Below are positions 1-7,569 of a DNA stretch of 64,000 nucleotides, piece by piece (position 1 is the stretch's first letter; each line of letters opens with the position of its first letter). A program made the translations under genes and the position numbers. This stretch comes from Bacteroidales bacterium (lineage in GTDB: Bacteria; Bacteroidota; Bacteroidia; Bacteroidales; UBA932), in NCBI GenBank assembly GCA_017412645.1, contig JAFPWX010000019.1, forward strand, positions 62,001-126,000, given 5' to 3'. Below the pieces are notes generated by a model that did not search any database, was not told the DNA's origin, and worked only from the letters and a program-made list of their open reading frames with translations.

Positions 1-554
1 CCATCGTGGACATCATGGTCCCGATCCTGGCTCTCGGCTTTGTGATTCATATCGGTTTTGGTATCTGGCTCACTGTGGAGAACGTCCGTGCCCGCGGCGG
101 CGTCAAGCGCTACGAGGTTGCATCCAAGGGAGCGGCCGACAGCTGGAGCGCCCGCAATATGGCGGTACTCGGCGTTATGGTCCTCGGTTTCCTGTTCTTC
201 CATCTCGCCCACTTCTGGGCAAAGATGCAGCTTCAGGACTTCACCGGCGGAGAGGCGGAGAACCCCTATATGCTTCTGCTTCAGACCTTCGGAAATCCCT
301 GGATTCTGGGCGGATACATCGTATGGTTCGTAGCAATCTTCCTCCATCTCGCCCACGGTTTCTGGAGCATGTTCCAGACCATAGGCTGGAACGGAGGCAA
401 GTGGTTCGGCCGCCTCAAGGTCATCAGCGTCATCGTGGCAGCCCTCATCATCCTGCTCTTCGTGGCGTCTGCTGCAAACGCCTTCCTGCAGGACAACTTC
501 ATCCAGCCCGACCTGCTCGACGCCCTCAAGGCCGCTGCAGTCCCGGCGGTTTAA
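1..554 (+). CDS. sdhC: Succinate dehydrogenase/fumarate reductase cytochrome b subunit (5' partial)
   Basis: Membrane anchor of complex II, which carries heme b and passes electrons between the flavoprotein/iron-sulfur subunits and the quinone pool. The reading frame is open to the left edge, so the start lies outside; about 183 residues are visible where the family has about 220. The visible part has four hydrophobic segments, with histidines in membrane context (VIHIGFG, FFHLAHF, FLHLAHGF) that suit heme ligation. sdhA and sdhB would be expected beyond the final helix but are not there: ribosomal genes follow. sdhC is therefore either the last gene of its operon or separated from its partners. 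The family call is firm; whether the enzyme works as fumarate reductase or succinate dehydrogenase cannot be told. Confidence 0.88.
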   Translation, partial: IVDIMVPILALGFVIHIGFGIWLTVENVRARGGVKRYEVASKGAADSWSARNMAVLGVMVLGFLFFHLAHFWAKMQLQDFTGGEAENPYMLLLQTFGNPWILGGYIVWFVAIFLHLAHGFWSMFQTIGWNGGKWFGRLKVISVIVAALIILLFVASAANAFLQDNFIQPDLLDALKAAAVPAV

Positions 555-556
555 AG

Positions 557-604
557 CTGCCCGGCGGCAGGCCCAGAAAGGCAAAGCCGGCGCCGTTTTT
601 TTTG
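557..604 (+). terminator. Possible terminator after sdhC
   Basis: A weak GC-rich stem (CCGGC at 561-565 with GCCGG at 586-590) is followed by eight T residues at 596-603. The stem is short, so this is only a plausible intrinsic terminator. The T-run runs into the -33 TTTG of the next promoter. Confidence 0.3.
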
Positions 605-631
605 ATTTTTATAAATAAATTTATACCTTTG
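601..631 (+). promoter_or_regulatory. Bacteroidota-type promoter of rplM operon
   Basis: TTTG at 601-604, a 19-base spacer and TACCTTTG at 624-631 match the primary sigma factor consensus TTTG-N19/21-TAnnTTTG. Transcription would start a few bases later, so the mRNA would open with the hairpin at 631-657. Confidence 0.8.
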
Positions 632-667
632 CGGTCCCTATTTTGCGTAGGGATCGCAAATTTTTGG
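631..667 (+). promoter_or_regulatory. 5'-terminal leader hairpin of rplM mRNA
   Basis: A ten-base stem (631-640 with 648-657, one G.U pair) closes a seven-base loop and is followed by AAATTTTTGG. It lies directly behind the promoter and could be an attenuator, an autoregulatory ribosomal protein site or a 5' stabiliser. I recall a reported L13 leader class in Bacteroidia but could not compare it here. rpsL and rplC have equivalent hairpins. Confidence 0.6.
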
Positions 668-691
668 TATAACTAATTAAAAATCAAGACA

Positions 692-1147
692 GTGGACACA
701 CTTAGCTACAAAACAGTATCGCTGAACAGCGCAACTGTGGACAAGCAGTGGGTTGTCATCGATGCAACCGGTCTCACCCTTGGTCGTCTGGCCTCCAGGG
801 TTGCTCTTGTCCTTCGCGGCAAGAACAAGCCCGGCTTCACCCCCAACGTCGACTGCGGCGACAACGTCATCGTAGTCAACGCCGAGAAGGTGGTGCTCAA
901 AGGCAACAAGATGACCGATCGCGTGTACACCCGCTACACCGGATATCCCGGCGGACAGCGCTTCACCACGCCCAAGGAGATCCTCGCATCCAGCCATCCC
1001 GAAAGGCTTGTAGAGAAAGCAGTCAGGGGTATGCTTCCCAAAACCCGTCTTGGTGCAAAGCAGTTCGGTAACCTTCACGTATACGTAGGTCCCGAGCATC
1101 CGCACCAGGCACAGAACCCCAAAGAAATCACTTTAAAGGAACTTTAA
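692..1147 (+). CDS. rplM: 50S ribosomal protein L13
   Basis: Early-assembly protein of the large ribosomal subunit. At 151 residues it fits the family, and the start of the conserved fold (WVVIDATGLTLGRLAS) and the GMLPKTRLG stretch are clear. The start codon is GTG at 692; no in-frame ATG suits the family, and the promoter and leader hairpin lie 35-90 bases upstream. It heads the rplM-rpsI-rpsB-tsf block usual in Bacteroidota, nine bases before rpsI. Confidence 0.97.
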   Translation: MDTLSYKTVSLNSATVDKQWVVIDATGLTLGRLASRVALVLRGKNKPGFTPNVDCGDNVIVVNAEKVVLKGNKMTDRVYTRYTGYPGGQRFTTPKEILASSHPERLVEKAVRGMLPKTRLGAKQFGNLHVYVGPEHPHQAQNPKEITLKEL

Positions 1148-1156
1148 ACAGAGCAA

Positions 1157-1546
1157 ATGGAACAGACACACGCCCTTGGAAGACGTAAAGCAGCTGTCGC
1201 TCGCGTTTATCTCACCGCCGGCAAAGGCAACGTGACCATCAACGATCGCCCGCTGGAAGACTACTTCAAAGAAGAAGCCCTCCGCTACATCGTTAATCAG
1301 CCGTTCGCAGTCACCGGTACGGAAGGCCAGTTCGACACCAAGATCACCCTCGACGGTGGCGGTATCAAGGGACAGGCCGAGGCAGTAAGGCTTGGCATCG
1401 CCCGCGCCCTCTGCGAGATAGACAAGGAAGCATATCGTCCTGCTCTCAAGGCCGCCGGATTCCTCACCCGCGATGCACGCGAGGTCGAGCGCAAGAAACC
1501 CGGTCAGCCCGGAGCACGCCGCCGCTTCCAGTTCAGCAAACGTTAG
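1157..1546 (+). CDS. rpsI: 30S ribosomal protein S9
   Basis: Small-subunit head protein whose basic C-terminal tail reaches the P-site tRNA. The 129-residue product starts HALGRRKAAVARVYL and ends in the expected basic tail (GARRRFQFSKR, terminal KR). It is co-transcribed with rplM. A 130-base gap separates it from rpsB, longer than the other gaps of the block. Confidence 0.97.
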   Translation: MEQTHALGRRKAAVARVYLTAGKGNVTINDRPLEDYFKEEALRYIVNQPFAVTGTEGQFDTKITLDGGGIKGQAEAVRLGIARALCEIDKEAYRPALKAAGFLTRDAREVERKKPGQPGARRRFQFSKR

Positions 1547-1560
1547 TATCGCTTTACTCA

Positions 1561-1676
1561 ATTTTGTTGTTGCGGTTTAAACCCTTCAGAGGATAGTTGC
1601 CGCATCGCAAGCAAAGGTCCGGAGACCGGCCAGGTCCGCTACTCCGCCTTGAACAAAAACATTAACATTAATTAAA
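1561..1676 (+). promoter_or_regulatory. Possible structured leader of rpsB
   Basis: The rpsI-rpsB gap can form small stems: TGCGG at 1571-1575 with CCGCA at 1600-1604, and GGTC at 1616-1619 with GACC at 1624-1627 over a CGGA loop. It then becomes A-rich before the ATG. No TAnnTTTG promoter is visible, so it is probably an internal untranslated region. It may carry autoregulation by S2, but only its length and stems support that. Confidence 0.3.
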
Positions 1677-2558
1677 ATGTCAAGAACAAATTTCCAGGAA
1701 CTGCTTGATGCAGGCGTACACTTCGGACATCTCGCCCGCAAGTGGAACCCCAAGATGGCGCCCTATATCTTCGATCAGAAGAACGGCATCCACATCATCG
1801 ACCTGCACAAGACCGTCGTCAAGATAGACGAGGCAGCCGAAGAGATGAAAGCCCTCGCAAAGTCGGGCCGCAAGATCCTCTTCGTCGCCACCAAGAAACA
1901 GGCAAAGGACATCGTCGCCGAGAAGGCCACCGAGGTCGGAATGCCTTATGTAACTGAACGTTGGGCGGGCGGAATGCTCACCAACTTCCCCACCATCCGC
2001 AAGGCTGTCAAGAAGATGGCCACCATCGACAAGATGCATGAGGATGGAACTTTCGACAAGCTTGCAAAGCGTGAGCGCCTTCAGGTTACCCGTCAGAGGG
2101 AGAAGCTCGAGAAGAACCTCGGCAGCATCCGCGACATGAGCCGCCTTCCCGCAGCCCTGTTCGTGATCGATGTCCAGAAGGAAGCCAACGCCGTAAAGGA
2201 GGCCAACCGCCTCAACATCCCGGTATTCGCAATGGTTGATACCTGCTGCGATCCCACCACTGTCGATTACGTGATACCGGCAAATGACGATGCCACCAAG
2301 AGTATCGCCATGATTCTCGACGCCCTCTGCGCCGCCATCAAGGAAGGCCTCGAGGAGCGCAAGCTCGAGAAAGACAAGGAAGCCGCTGAAGAAGAGGCTA
2401 CCGCAGTAGAAGAGAAGCCCGCAGGAAAGACTCTCCGCGGCCGCCGCGCCTCCAAGCCCGCAAAGGCTGAAGAGGAAGCTGCCGAGAAGGTCGCCGAGGC
2501 CGAACCGGTTGCTGAGCCTGTCGAAGCAGCCGCCGAACCCGAAAAGAAGGAGGAATAA
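1677..2558 (+). CDS. rpsB: 30S ribosomal protein S2 with acidic C-terminal extension
   Basis: Late-assembling small-subunit protein. The core (about residues 1-230) has the family signatures GVHFGHLARKWNPKMAPYI and RWAGGMLTNFPTI. After it come about 60 residues rich in Glu, Ala and Lys, likely disordered, which make the protein 293 residues against about 240 in Escherichia coli. Such tails are frequent in Bacteroidota S2 but vary in length. tsf follows two bases after the stop, the usual rpsB-tsf pair. Confidence 0.97.
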   Translation: MSRTNFQELLDAGVHFGHLARKWNPKMAPYIFDQKNGIHIIDLHKTVVKIDEAAEEMKALAKSGRKILFVATKKQAKDIVAEKATEVGMPYVTERWAGGMLTNFPTIRKAVKKMATIDKMHEDGTFDKLAKRERLQVTRQREKLEKNLGSIRDMSRLPAALFVIDVQKEANAVKEANRLNIPVFAMVDTCCDPTTVDYVIPANDDATKSIAMILDALCAAIKEGLEERKLEKDKEAAEEEATAVEEKPAGKTLRGRRASKPAKAEEEAAEKVAEAEPVAEPVEAAAEPEKKEE

Positions 2559-2560
2559 TT

Positions 2561-3559
2561 ATGGCAAACATTACTGCAGCTGATGTAATGAAGCTCCGCA
2601 AGATGACCTCTGCGGGCATGATGGATTGCAAGAACGCTCTCATCGAGGCGGACGGCGATTTCCAGAAGGCCGTGGACATCATCCGCGAGAAGGGTAAGAT
2701 GGTCGCCGCCAAGCGCGCCGACCGCGAAACTTCCGAAGGTCTGGTCCTTTCCCGCATCGAGGGTAACAAGGCTATCCTTGTGGCTCTTGGTTGCGAGACC
2801 GACTTCGTTGCACGCACCGAAGGCTTCCAGGCTCTGGCCGAGGCCCTCGCCGACGTTGCCATGAAGAACTTCCCCGCCGATGTCGAGGCTCTCAAGGCCT
2901 GCAAGATGGCAGACGGCGAAACCGTAGAGAAGGAGATCGAGGTTTTCACCGGCAAGACCGGCGAGAAGCTCTCCATCGTTTACTACGGTAAGGTTGAGGC
3001 TCCCTACATCTACGCCTACATCCACAAGCTCACCGGTAAGCTCGGCGCTCTCGCCGGCTTCAACAAGGTCGTTGACGAGTCCCTCGCAAAGGGTATCGCA
3101 ATGCAGGTGGCATCCATGAACCCCGTCGCCATCTCCCCGGAGCAGGTCTCCCAGGAAATGCTCGACAGCGAGTTCAAGGTCGCCGTGCAGAAGACCAAGG
3201 ATGAGCTCGTGCAGAAGGCCATCAACGCTGCCCTCGAGAAGGCTGGTATCAACCCGGCCCACGTGGACAGCGAGGCTCACATCGAGTCCAACACCGCCAA
3301 GGGTTGGCTCACTCCCGAGCAGGCGAATCAGGCTCGCGAGATCATCAAGACCGTCGGTGAGGCCAAGGCCGCAAGCCTTCCCGCCCAGATGGTCGAGGGT
3401 ATCGCAAAGGGCCGCGTCCAGAAGTTCCTTAAGGAGAGCACCCTCTCCGAGCAGGACTACCAGATGTCCGATGAGAAGATATCCGTGAAGGACGCTATCG
3501 CCAAGGCCGACAAGGAGGCACAGGTAGTCGACTTCAAGCGTGTCAGCCTGAGCGACTAA
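2561..3559 (+). CDS. tsf: Elongation factor Ts
   Basis: Guanine nucleotide exchange factor that reloads EF-Tu with GTP. The N-terminal UBA-like domain (DVMKLRKMTSAGMMDCKNAL) and the signature CETDFVAR are present, then the dimerisation domains; 332 residues is normal for Bacteroidota. It is the last gene of the block and has a strong terminator 20 bases after its stop. Confidence 0.97.
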   Translation: MANITAADVMKLRKMTSAGMMDCKNALIEADGDFQKAVDIIREKGKMVAAKRADRETSEGLVLSRIEGNKAILVALGCETDFVARTEGFQALAEALADVAMKNFPADVEALKACKMADGETVEKEIEVFTGKTGEKLSIVYYGKVEAPYIYAYIHKLTGKLGALAGFNKVVDESLAKGIAMQVASMNPVAISPEQVSQEMLDSEFKVAVQKTKDELVQKAINAALEKAGINPAHVDSEAHIESNTAKGWLTPEQANQAREIIKTVGEAKAASLPAQMVEGIAKGRVQKFLKESTLSEQDYQMSDEKISVKDAIAKADKEAQVVDFKRVSLSD

Positions 3560-3576
3560 GCTTAGGTTGCAGCAAA

Positions 3577-3614
3577 AACTCAACCCCGACCTTCCCGGCC
3601 GGGGTTGTTTCATT
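3577..3614 (+). terminator. Terminator of the rplM-rpsI-rpsB-tsf operon
   Basis: An eight-base stem (CAACCCCG at 3581-3588 with CGGGGTTG at 3600-3607) is followed by TTTCATTT and preceded by an A-run. It fits an intrinsic terminator just after tsf. Confidence 0.8.
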
Positions 3615-3682
3615 TATCCCCACCCAGCTCCAGGTCGAAACCCTCCCGGACCCCTGGTAACCCCCTCCCGCGCCCCCAAAGT

Positions 3683-3769
3683 GTTGTTAGTCGGTAAAAT
3701 AATTGCCGACTAACAACGAATTAGGCCGTTTTTCGTTATTGGTCGGTAAAAATAATACCGACTAACAAC
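3683..3769. repeat. Double-hairpin palindromic element (family GTTGTTAGTCGG)
   Basis: Two 35-nt hairpins, 3683-3717 and 3735-3769, share nearly the same arms (GTTGTTAGTCGGTA with CCGACTAACAAC). A 17-nt linker with GGCC next to a T-run separates them. The first stem is 12 perfect bases plus two more pairs; the second has two changes in its left arm. It lies between the tsf terminator and the end of the TPR/LuxR gene. The same layout with other arms occurs at 24518, 10331 and 46611. Confidence 0.75.
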
Positions 3770-3798
3770 GGTAGATGTGCTGAAAAGCGGGAAGGGGG

Positions 3799-5103
3799 TT
3801 ACAGCAATCCGAGTTCTTTCGCCCGGAAGATGAGTTCGGCGGAGTTGGCCGCATCGAACTTCAGCAGGAGGTTCTTGCGGTACCACTTCACCGTTTCCGG
3901 ACTCAGGAAGATCTGGTCGGCGATTTGGCTGTTGGTGCAGCCCTGCGCCAGCAGCTTCAGGATGGCGATCTCTCGGTCGTTGAGTTTCGGGGTTTCCGGC
4001 CGCCCCCAGGCCGCAGAGGAACTCCGCTCACTGCGTTCGCTCCGGCCCCTCCCAGCGTCATCTGCGCCATCGCTTTGCGATAGCTTGCTGCCGCCGGGCC
4101 CCTCCCCCTGCCCGTGTCCGGGGGTGGACACGTCCTCTGCGGTCTGGGGCCTGCCGGAGACGCGGCGCTTTGCCAAAGTTATAACTGCTCCGGTGATCAG
4201 CAGTGCCACTACGACTGCTAGTCCGACGAGAAGGCGGGTGCGCTGCTGCCGCAGAGCCTGGGCGCTGTAGTCCATCGTCTCCTCGCGGAATACGATCTCT
4301 TCCTGCTTGTGATTTTTAAAATAGGAGTCTGCCTTCTTGAGGTACCGGAGCGCCTTCACGGTGCGTCCCTGACTCTGGTAGAGGTTGCCGAAGCCCTTGT
4401 ATGCCTGTGCTATCATCAGCGAATCGCCGGCGGCGAGGGCATACTCCAGTGCCTTCTTGTAGGCCGGTTCGGCCTTCTTGGGGGCGCCGGCGTCTACCCA
4501 AGTCTCACCTATATTATACCATAGGATGGAGTTGCTCTCGTTCCATCCCCATTTCTCGAAGATTTCGCCGGCCTTCGCGTAGTACTCCATGGCCTGGTCC
4601 AGCGAATCCTGCATGTTGTACAGATTGCCGATGGTGCCGTAGAGGGCTGATTTGGCGTCGTCGATTTCGCGCTCCGTGTATCCATCCGGGTTGGTGAAGG
4701 AGGTGGCTCCGGTCTCTATCTTCGAGACGCATTCGAGTGCCTTGCCGTAGTAGAAGCGGGCGCTGTCGTACTGCTCGGTGGCGTAGAAGTGAAGGCCGAT
4801 GTAACGGTACGCGTCCTGGCTGGCGTAGTACCACCCCTGGCTGTCGCTGATCTCCAGGGCCTTCCGGGCGTAATAATCGCTTTTCACCCCGTTGAGCTGG
4901 TTATAGCCCAGCATCAGGTTGCGGTAATTGTTGTTTAGTTCAACCAGTTCTGCCTGCGAGGCGCGTGCGACCTTTTCAGGAGTCCATTTTGCCACCACCC
5001 TTTCGAGGGAATCCACGTTGTGGCCCCTGTAGTCGTTGTATTTGCCGCTTGCCGGAAGGATGGCGAGCAGCAGCGCGGCGCTTATGACGGACAGCCTTTT
5101 CAT
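3799..5103 (-). CDS. TPR-containing LuxR-type transcriptional regulator, membrane-anchored
   Basis: 434 residues with a signal-like N-terminus, a TPR region (about 60-290) probably in the periplasm, one membrane helix (TRLLVGLAVVVALLITGAV, about 288-310) and a C-terminal LuxR/GerE helix-turn-helix (LNDREIAILKLLAQG to the end). This topology is common in Bacteroidota and suggests an outside signal acting on a tethered DNA-binding domain. Between helix and HTH, residues 314-371 are a low-complexity insert encoded by an inverted repeat (3992-4161). The divergent neighbour at 5190 is a copy of the HTH alone. The ligand and target genes are unknown. Confidence 0.8.
   Translation of the reverse strand: MKRLSVISAALLLAILPASGKYNDYRGHNVDSLERVVAKWTPEKVARASQAELVELNNNYRNLMLGYNQLNGVKSDYYARKALEISDSQGWYYASQDAYRYIGLHFYATEQYDSARFYYGKALECVSKIETGATSFTNPDGYTEREIDDAKSALYGTIGNLYNMQDSLDQAMEYYAKAGEIFEKWGWNESNSILWYNIGETWVDAGAPKKAEPAYKKALEYALAAGDSLMIAQAYKGFGNLYQSQGRTVKALRYLKKADSYFKNHKQEEIVFREETMDYSAQALRQQRTRLLVGLAVVVALLITGAVITLAKRRVSGRPQTAEDVSTPGHGQGEGPGGSKLSQSDGADDAGRGRSERSERSSSAAWGRPETPKLNDREIAILKLLAQGCTNSQIADQIFLSPETVKWYRKNLLLKFDAANSAELIFRAKELGLL
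3992..4161. repeat. Inverted-repeat insertion inside the TPR/LuxR gene
   Basis: Arms of 29 bases, starting near 3992 and ending near 4161, match at about 25 positions in inverted orientation. They flank about 110 bases holding a further hairpin (CGTGTCC with GGACACG around 4114-4133). The segment is in frame and encodes a Gly/Ser/Arg-rich stretch. Its sequence differs from the hairpin-core elements elsewhere in the window. Confidence 0.6.
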
Positions 5104-5189
5104 CTCCGCTAATTTACGAAAAAGAGCCTTTCGTTGCCACCATTTGCCCCCTGTTTGCGCTCATTTCCCCCCATTTGGGGGGCGTTTTT

Positions 5190-5459
5190 ATGAGTAGGGT
5201 TGACGAAATTTGCGACCGTATGAAAAGCAGCGAGAAATCAACCACGTCTCCCGGCACTAAATCCGACCGCTCCCTCAACGACCGCGAAGTCGCCATACTC
5301 CGCCTTCTGGCCGAAGGGTACACCTCCTCGCGAATCGCAGCGGAGCTGTCGCTCAGCACCGAAACCATACGCTGGTACCGCAAAAAGCTGCTCCTCAAAT
5401 TCGACGCCGACAACGCCGTGGCGCTTGTTCGGAAGGCTAGTGATTCTGGAATAATCTGA
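5190..5459 (+). CDS. Small LuxR-type HTH protein, paralogue of the adjacent regulator
   Basis: An 89-residue protein made almost wholly of a LuxR/GerE DNA-binding domain (LNDREVAILRLLAEGYTSSR onward). It resembles the C-terminus of the divergently transcribed TPR regulator, including the shared WYRK.LLLKFDA stretch, which points to a local duplication of the HTH without the sensor. ATG at 5190 is preferred over the TTG at 5175, which lies in a CCCCCC-ATTT-GGGGGG palindrome. It might compete with its larger partner for DNA or regulate the fimbrillin-like locus downstream; both are inference. Confidence 0.7.
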   Translation: MSRVDEICDRMKSSEKSTTSPGTKSDRSLNDREVAILRLLAEGYTSSRIAAELSLSTETIRWYRKKLLLKFDADNAVALVRKASDSGII

Positions 5460-5480
5460 AATATTTAATCAATCCTAAAT

Positions 5481-5606
5481 ATGAAAACACTGAAACGGGA
5501 ATACCTCGTCCCTGAAACAGAGGTGATTAACATGAAGCTGGAAGGCGTTATCGCTATGTCCGGTAATATTGAAGATTCCGGGGAAAATCCCGTAGTCGGC
5601 TGGTAA
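5481..5606 (+). CDS. 41-residue peptide upstream of fimbrillin-like lipoprotein
   Basis: A short ORF from ATG 5481 to TAA 5606. The product begins MKTLKREYLVPETEVINMKL and continues through EGVIAMSG to an Asn/Gly/Asp-containing end with terminal GW. Short proteins with this pattern (basic N-terminus, ..PETEV.., E-G-V/I-..-SG, polar tail) often sit beside fimbrillin or lipoprotein genes in Bacteroidales; to my knowledge their function is not established. It lies 21 bases after the HTH gene and 18 before the lipoprotein, so the three may be one transcript. There is no signal peptide or membrane helix. Confidence 0.6.
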   Translation: MKTLKREYLVPETEVINMKLEGVIAMSGNIEDSGENPVVGW

Positions 5607-5624
5607 AAGATGGAGGGAATAAAG

Positions 5625-7421
5625 ATGAAAAAGTATTTGTTCTTATCCATTGCAGCACTTGCTTCGCTGCTTTCCTGCGAAAATGAACTGAATCGCGCAG
5701 ACGTTGTTGCCGAAGAGCCGGTAATTAACGTTGAGGCTTCTATGCCGGATGTCTTCTACGCAACTATTGATGCGGAAACCAGAGCTGGCTTCAATTACAA
5801 CGGCACTGACACTTACAGCCATTTCTGGAACGAAGGCGATCAGATTTATGTGTTCCATGAGTCTACCCGTCGCACCTATTCCTGCACCGATGCGGCAAAT
5901 GGAGTGTTTACTTATGTGGATGCTTCTGAAGAGAATGTTTCACCGAAGACCTATACGAATTACTGCGCGGTTTTCAACACCACCAATTCTACGGTGCCCA
6001 CCGCATACAACCATGATGTCGTGCATAACGTTTGGCAGGGAGGTTATTATACTTCTTCCTCGACGACCAACGGCTATGCAAATATAATGGTCGCGAACTC
6101 CACCGATGAGCATCTTGTGTTTTCGAGTATCACCGGATGGTTGAAGCTTTCGCTTAAGGGCTGGAAGACGGTATCTCGTATTGATATTGTCAGCAAGAAT
6201 TATGGTTCCTATCTTAACGGGACATATAATCTCACGTTCAATGACAATAAAACGGTTGACATAATTTGGAATCAGGATGATAACACTGGCAATACAGTGG
6301 AGCTGGAGACTCCCGTCGCCCTGAATTTCTCCACGGCAACTGATTTCTATCTCGCGCTGCCTGCTTGCACGATGAAGGGTATCACCGTCACCGTGCATTA
6401 TACAGACACTTCGTCTGATGTAATCTCCACCTCCACGAACAACGATATTGTCATCGACCGCAATAAGGTCACGCCCATGGCAGCCTGTTTCACGAGGACA
6501 TTCACAGACCTCTCTCCTGCCTCTGGCGGTGCATTAACCTACATTGTCTCTGCTGGCGGATATTATAAGTTCAACGCCAAGACTCCGGATATCTCCCGTC
6601 AGTTCTGGGATGCGTCTCCCGAAACGACTGCGGCATCGATTGTTTGGGAAACCGACAACACCGCCACGCCCGTTTCTGTCGGCGACATCATCGAGGTGCT
6701 GGGTCACGACGACCACTATGTCTACTTCAAGACGGCAAACACATTCAAAGAGGGCAACGCCTTAATTCAGACAAATAATTTCTGCTATCATATATGGTGT
6801 ACGGATGCCCCTGCTGATATTCAGTTAACAGGTTCTCTTACTGTTCTTGATCGCAATATCGGCGCTCTGTCTGCAGACCCGTCCGATGGGATTCTGTCTC
6901 AAGGATTGTATTATCAAATATTCCGTCCCACACCGTTCCCGGGTAACCATTCCGCCAGCGCATCAATCACAACAGCCGCTCCTGCCGGATGGGCCACGGC
7001 CAAAGTAAATCCTACTGTTTTCTACATTAAGTCTGAAAGTTCCGACAAGAGTTGGGTGGATAAGAATAATAATCTCATAACGATTAATAACCACTGGTTC
7101 ATGTCCGGTTCGGATGCTTACAAAAGCGTTTACGATCCATGCCCTGCAGGATATGTCCTGATGAAGACTCCGGTTTCTACACTGACCGCTACTGCTGCCA
7201 CAGGAGGATTCACGGTTAAGGGAAGCACCAACTCACCATCATTTTTCCCGGAAGGATCTGTCGGCAACACGGGCTCATATGTTGGTGTATTAACAACATG
7301 GTTCAACCATCGCTACCACGCCCAATATATTTATGTCTGTCAGGCGGTGGAGGGCGATGTCGCACTTGCCAATTCCGCCGATGAATTCAAGGGCTACCAG
7401 CTCCGCTGCCAGAAACAGTAA
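5625..7421 (+). CDS. Fimbrillin-like surface lipoprotein with C-terminal Fibrobacter-type paralogous domain
   Basis: 598 residues. A lipoprotein signal peptide with lipobox LLSC places the acylated cysteine near residue 18. Residues about 30-300 look like the fimbrillin/Mfa-like fold (typical end: IVIDRNKVTPM). The C-terminal half has VLDRNIGALSA, GLYYQIF and YDPCPAGYVL, marks of the Fibrobacter succinogenes major-paralogous-type domain often attached to such proteins. ATG 5625 is chosen over 5610 because the signal peptide begins there and GGAGG lies about nine bases upstream, a rare clear ribosome-binding site in this window. It is probably a cell-surface adhesin; the ligand is unknown. Confidence 0.75.
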   Translation: MKKYLFLSIAALASLLSCENELNRADVVAEEPVINVEASMPDVFYATIDAETRAGFNYNGTDTYSHFWNEGDQIYVFHESTRRTYSCTDAANGVFTYVDASEENVSPKTYTNYCAVFNTTNSTVPTAYNHDVVHNVWQGGYYTSSSTTNGYANIMVANSTDEHLVFSSITGWLKLSLKGWKTVSRIDIVSKNYGSYLNGTYNLTFNDNKTVDIIWNQDDNTGNTVELETPVALNFSTATDFYLALPACTMKGITVTVHYTDTSSDVISTSTNNDIVIDRNKVTPMAACFTRTFTDLSPASGGALTYIVSAGGYYKFNAKTPDISRQFWDASPETTAASIVWETDNTATPVSVGDIIEVLGHDDHYVYFKTANTFKEGNALIQTNNFCYHIWCTDAPADIQLTGSLTVLDRNIGALSADPSDGILSQGLYYQIFRPTPFPGNHSASASITTAAPAGWATAKVNPTVFYIKSESSDKSWVDKNNNLITINNHWFMSGSDAYKSVYDPCPAGYVLMKTPVSTLTATAATGGFTVKGSTNSPSFFPEGSVGNTGSYVGVLTTWFNHRYHAQYIYVCQAVEGDVALANSADEFKGYQLRCQKQ

Positions 7422-7433
7422 TAGCGCCCTTGC

Positions 7434-7510
7434 GTTTTCGGCCTGAAATGACAGACCCCCCTGGTAAAAAGCCCGGGGGATCTTGCGTTTTTGCCCGTTT
7501 TTGAAAGGGC
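7434..7510. repeat. Core-hairpin-core palindromic element after the fimbrillin-like gene
   Basis: A 29-nt hairpin (7454-7482, arms GACCCCCC and GGGGG-ATC, loop TAAAAAG) is flanked by A/T-run motifs with GGCC or GCCC (TTTTCGGCC on the left, GTTTTTGCCCGTTTTTGA on the right). It probably also terminates transcription. The hairpin matches that at 40982-41010 in 26 of 29 bases, and the right flank in 18 of 22. Confidence 0.7.
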
Positions 7511-7569
7511 GGCCTGGTCGGTGGTCTGACGCCCTGCTCTACGGCCTGCTTGGCCGCCCGCTCGGCGCC

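Noticed and set aside
2267..3613. A 448-codon minus-strand frame across tsf and the end of rpsB
   Set aside because: Antisense to well-conserved ribosomal genes, with low-complexity translation and no promoter.
3683..3769. Possible CRISPR array from the repeated 35-nt unit
   Set aside because: Only two units with a 17-nt linker containing the common core; no variable spacers and no cas genes nearby.
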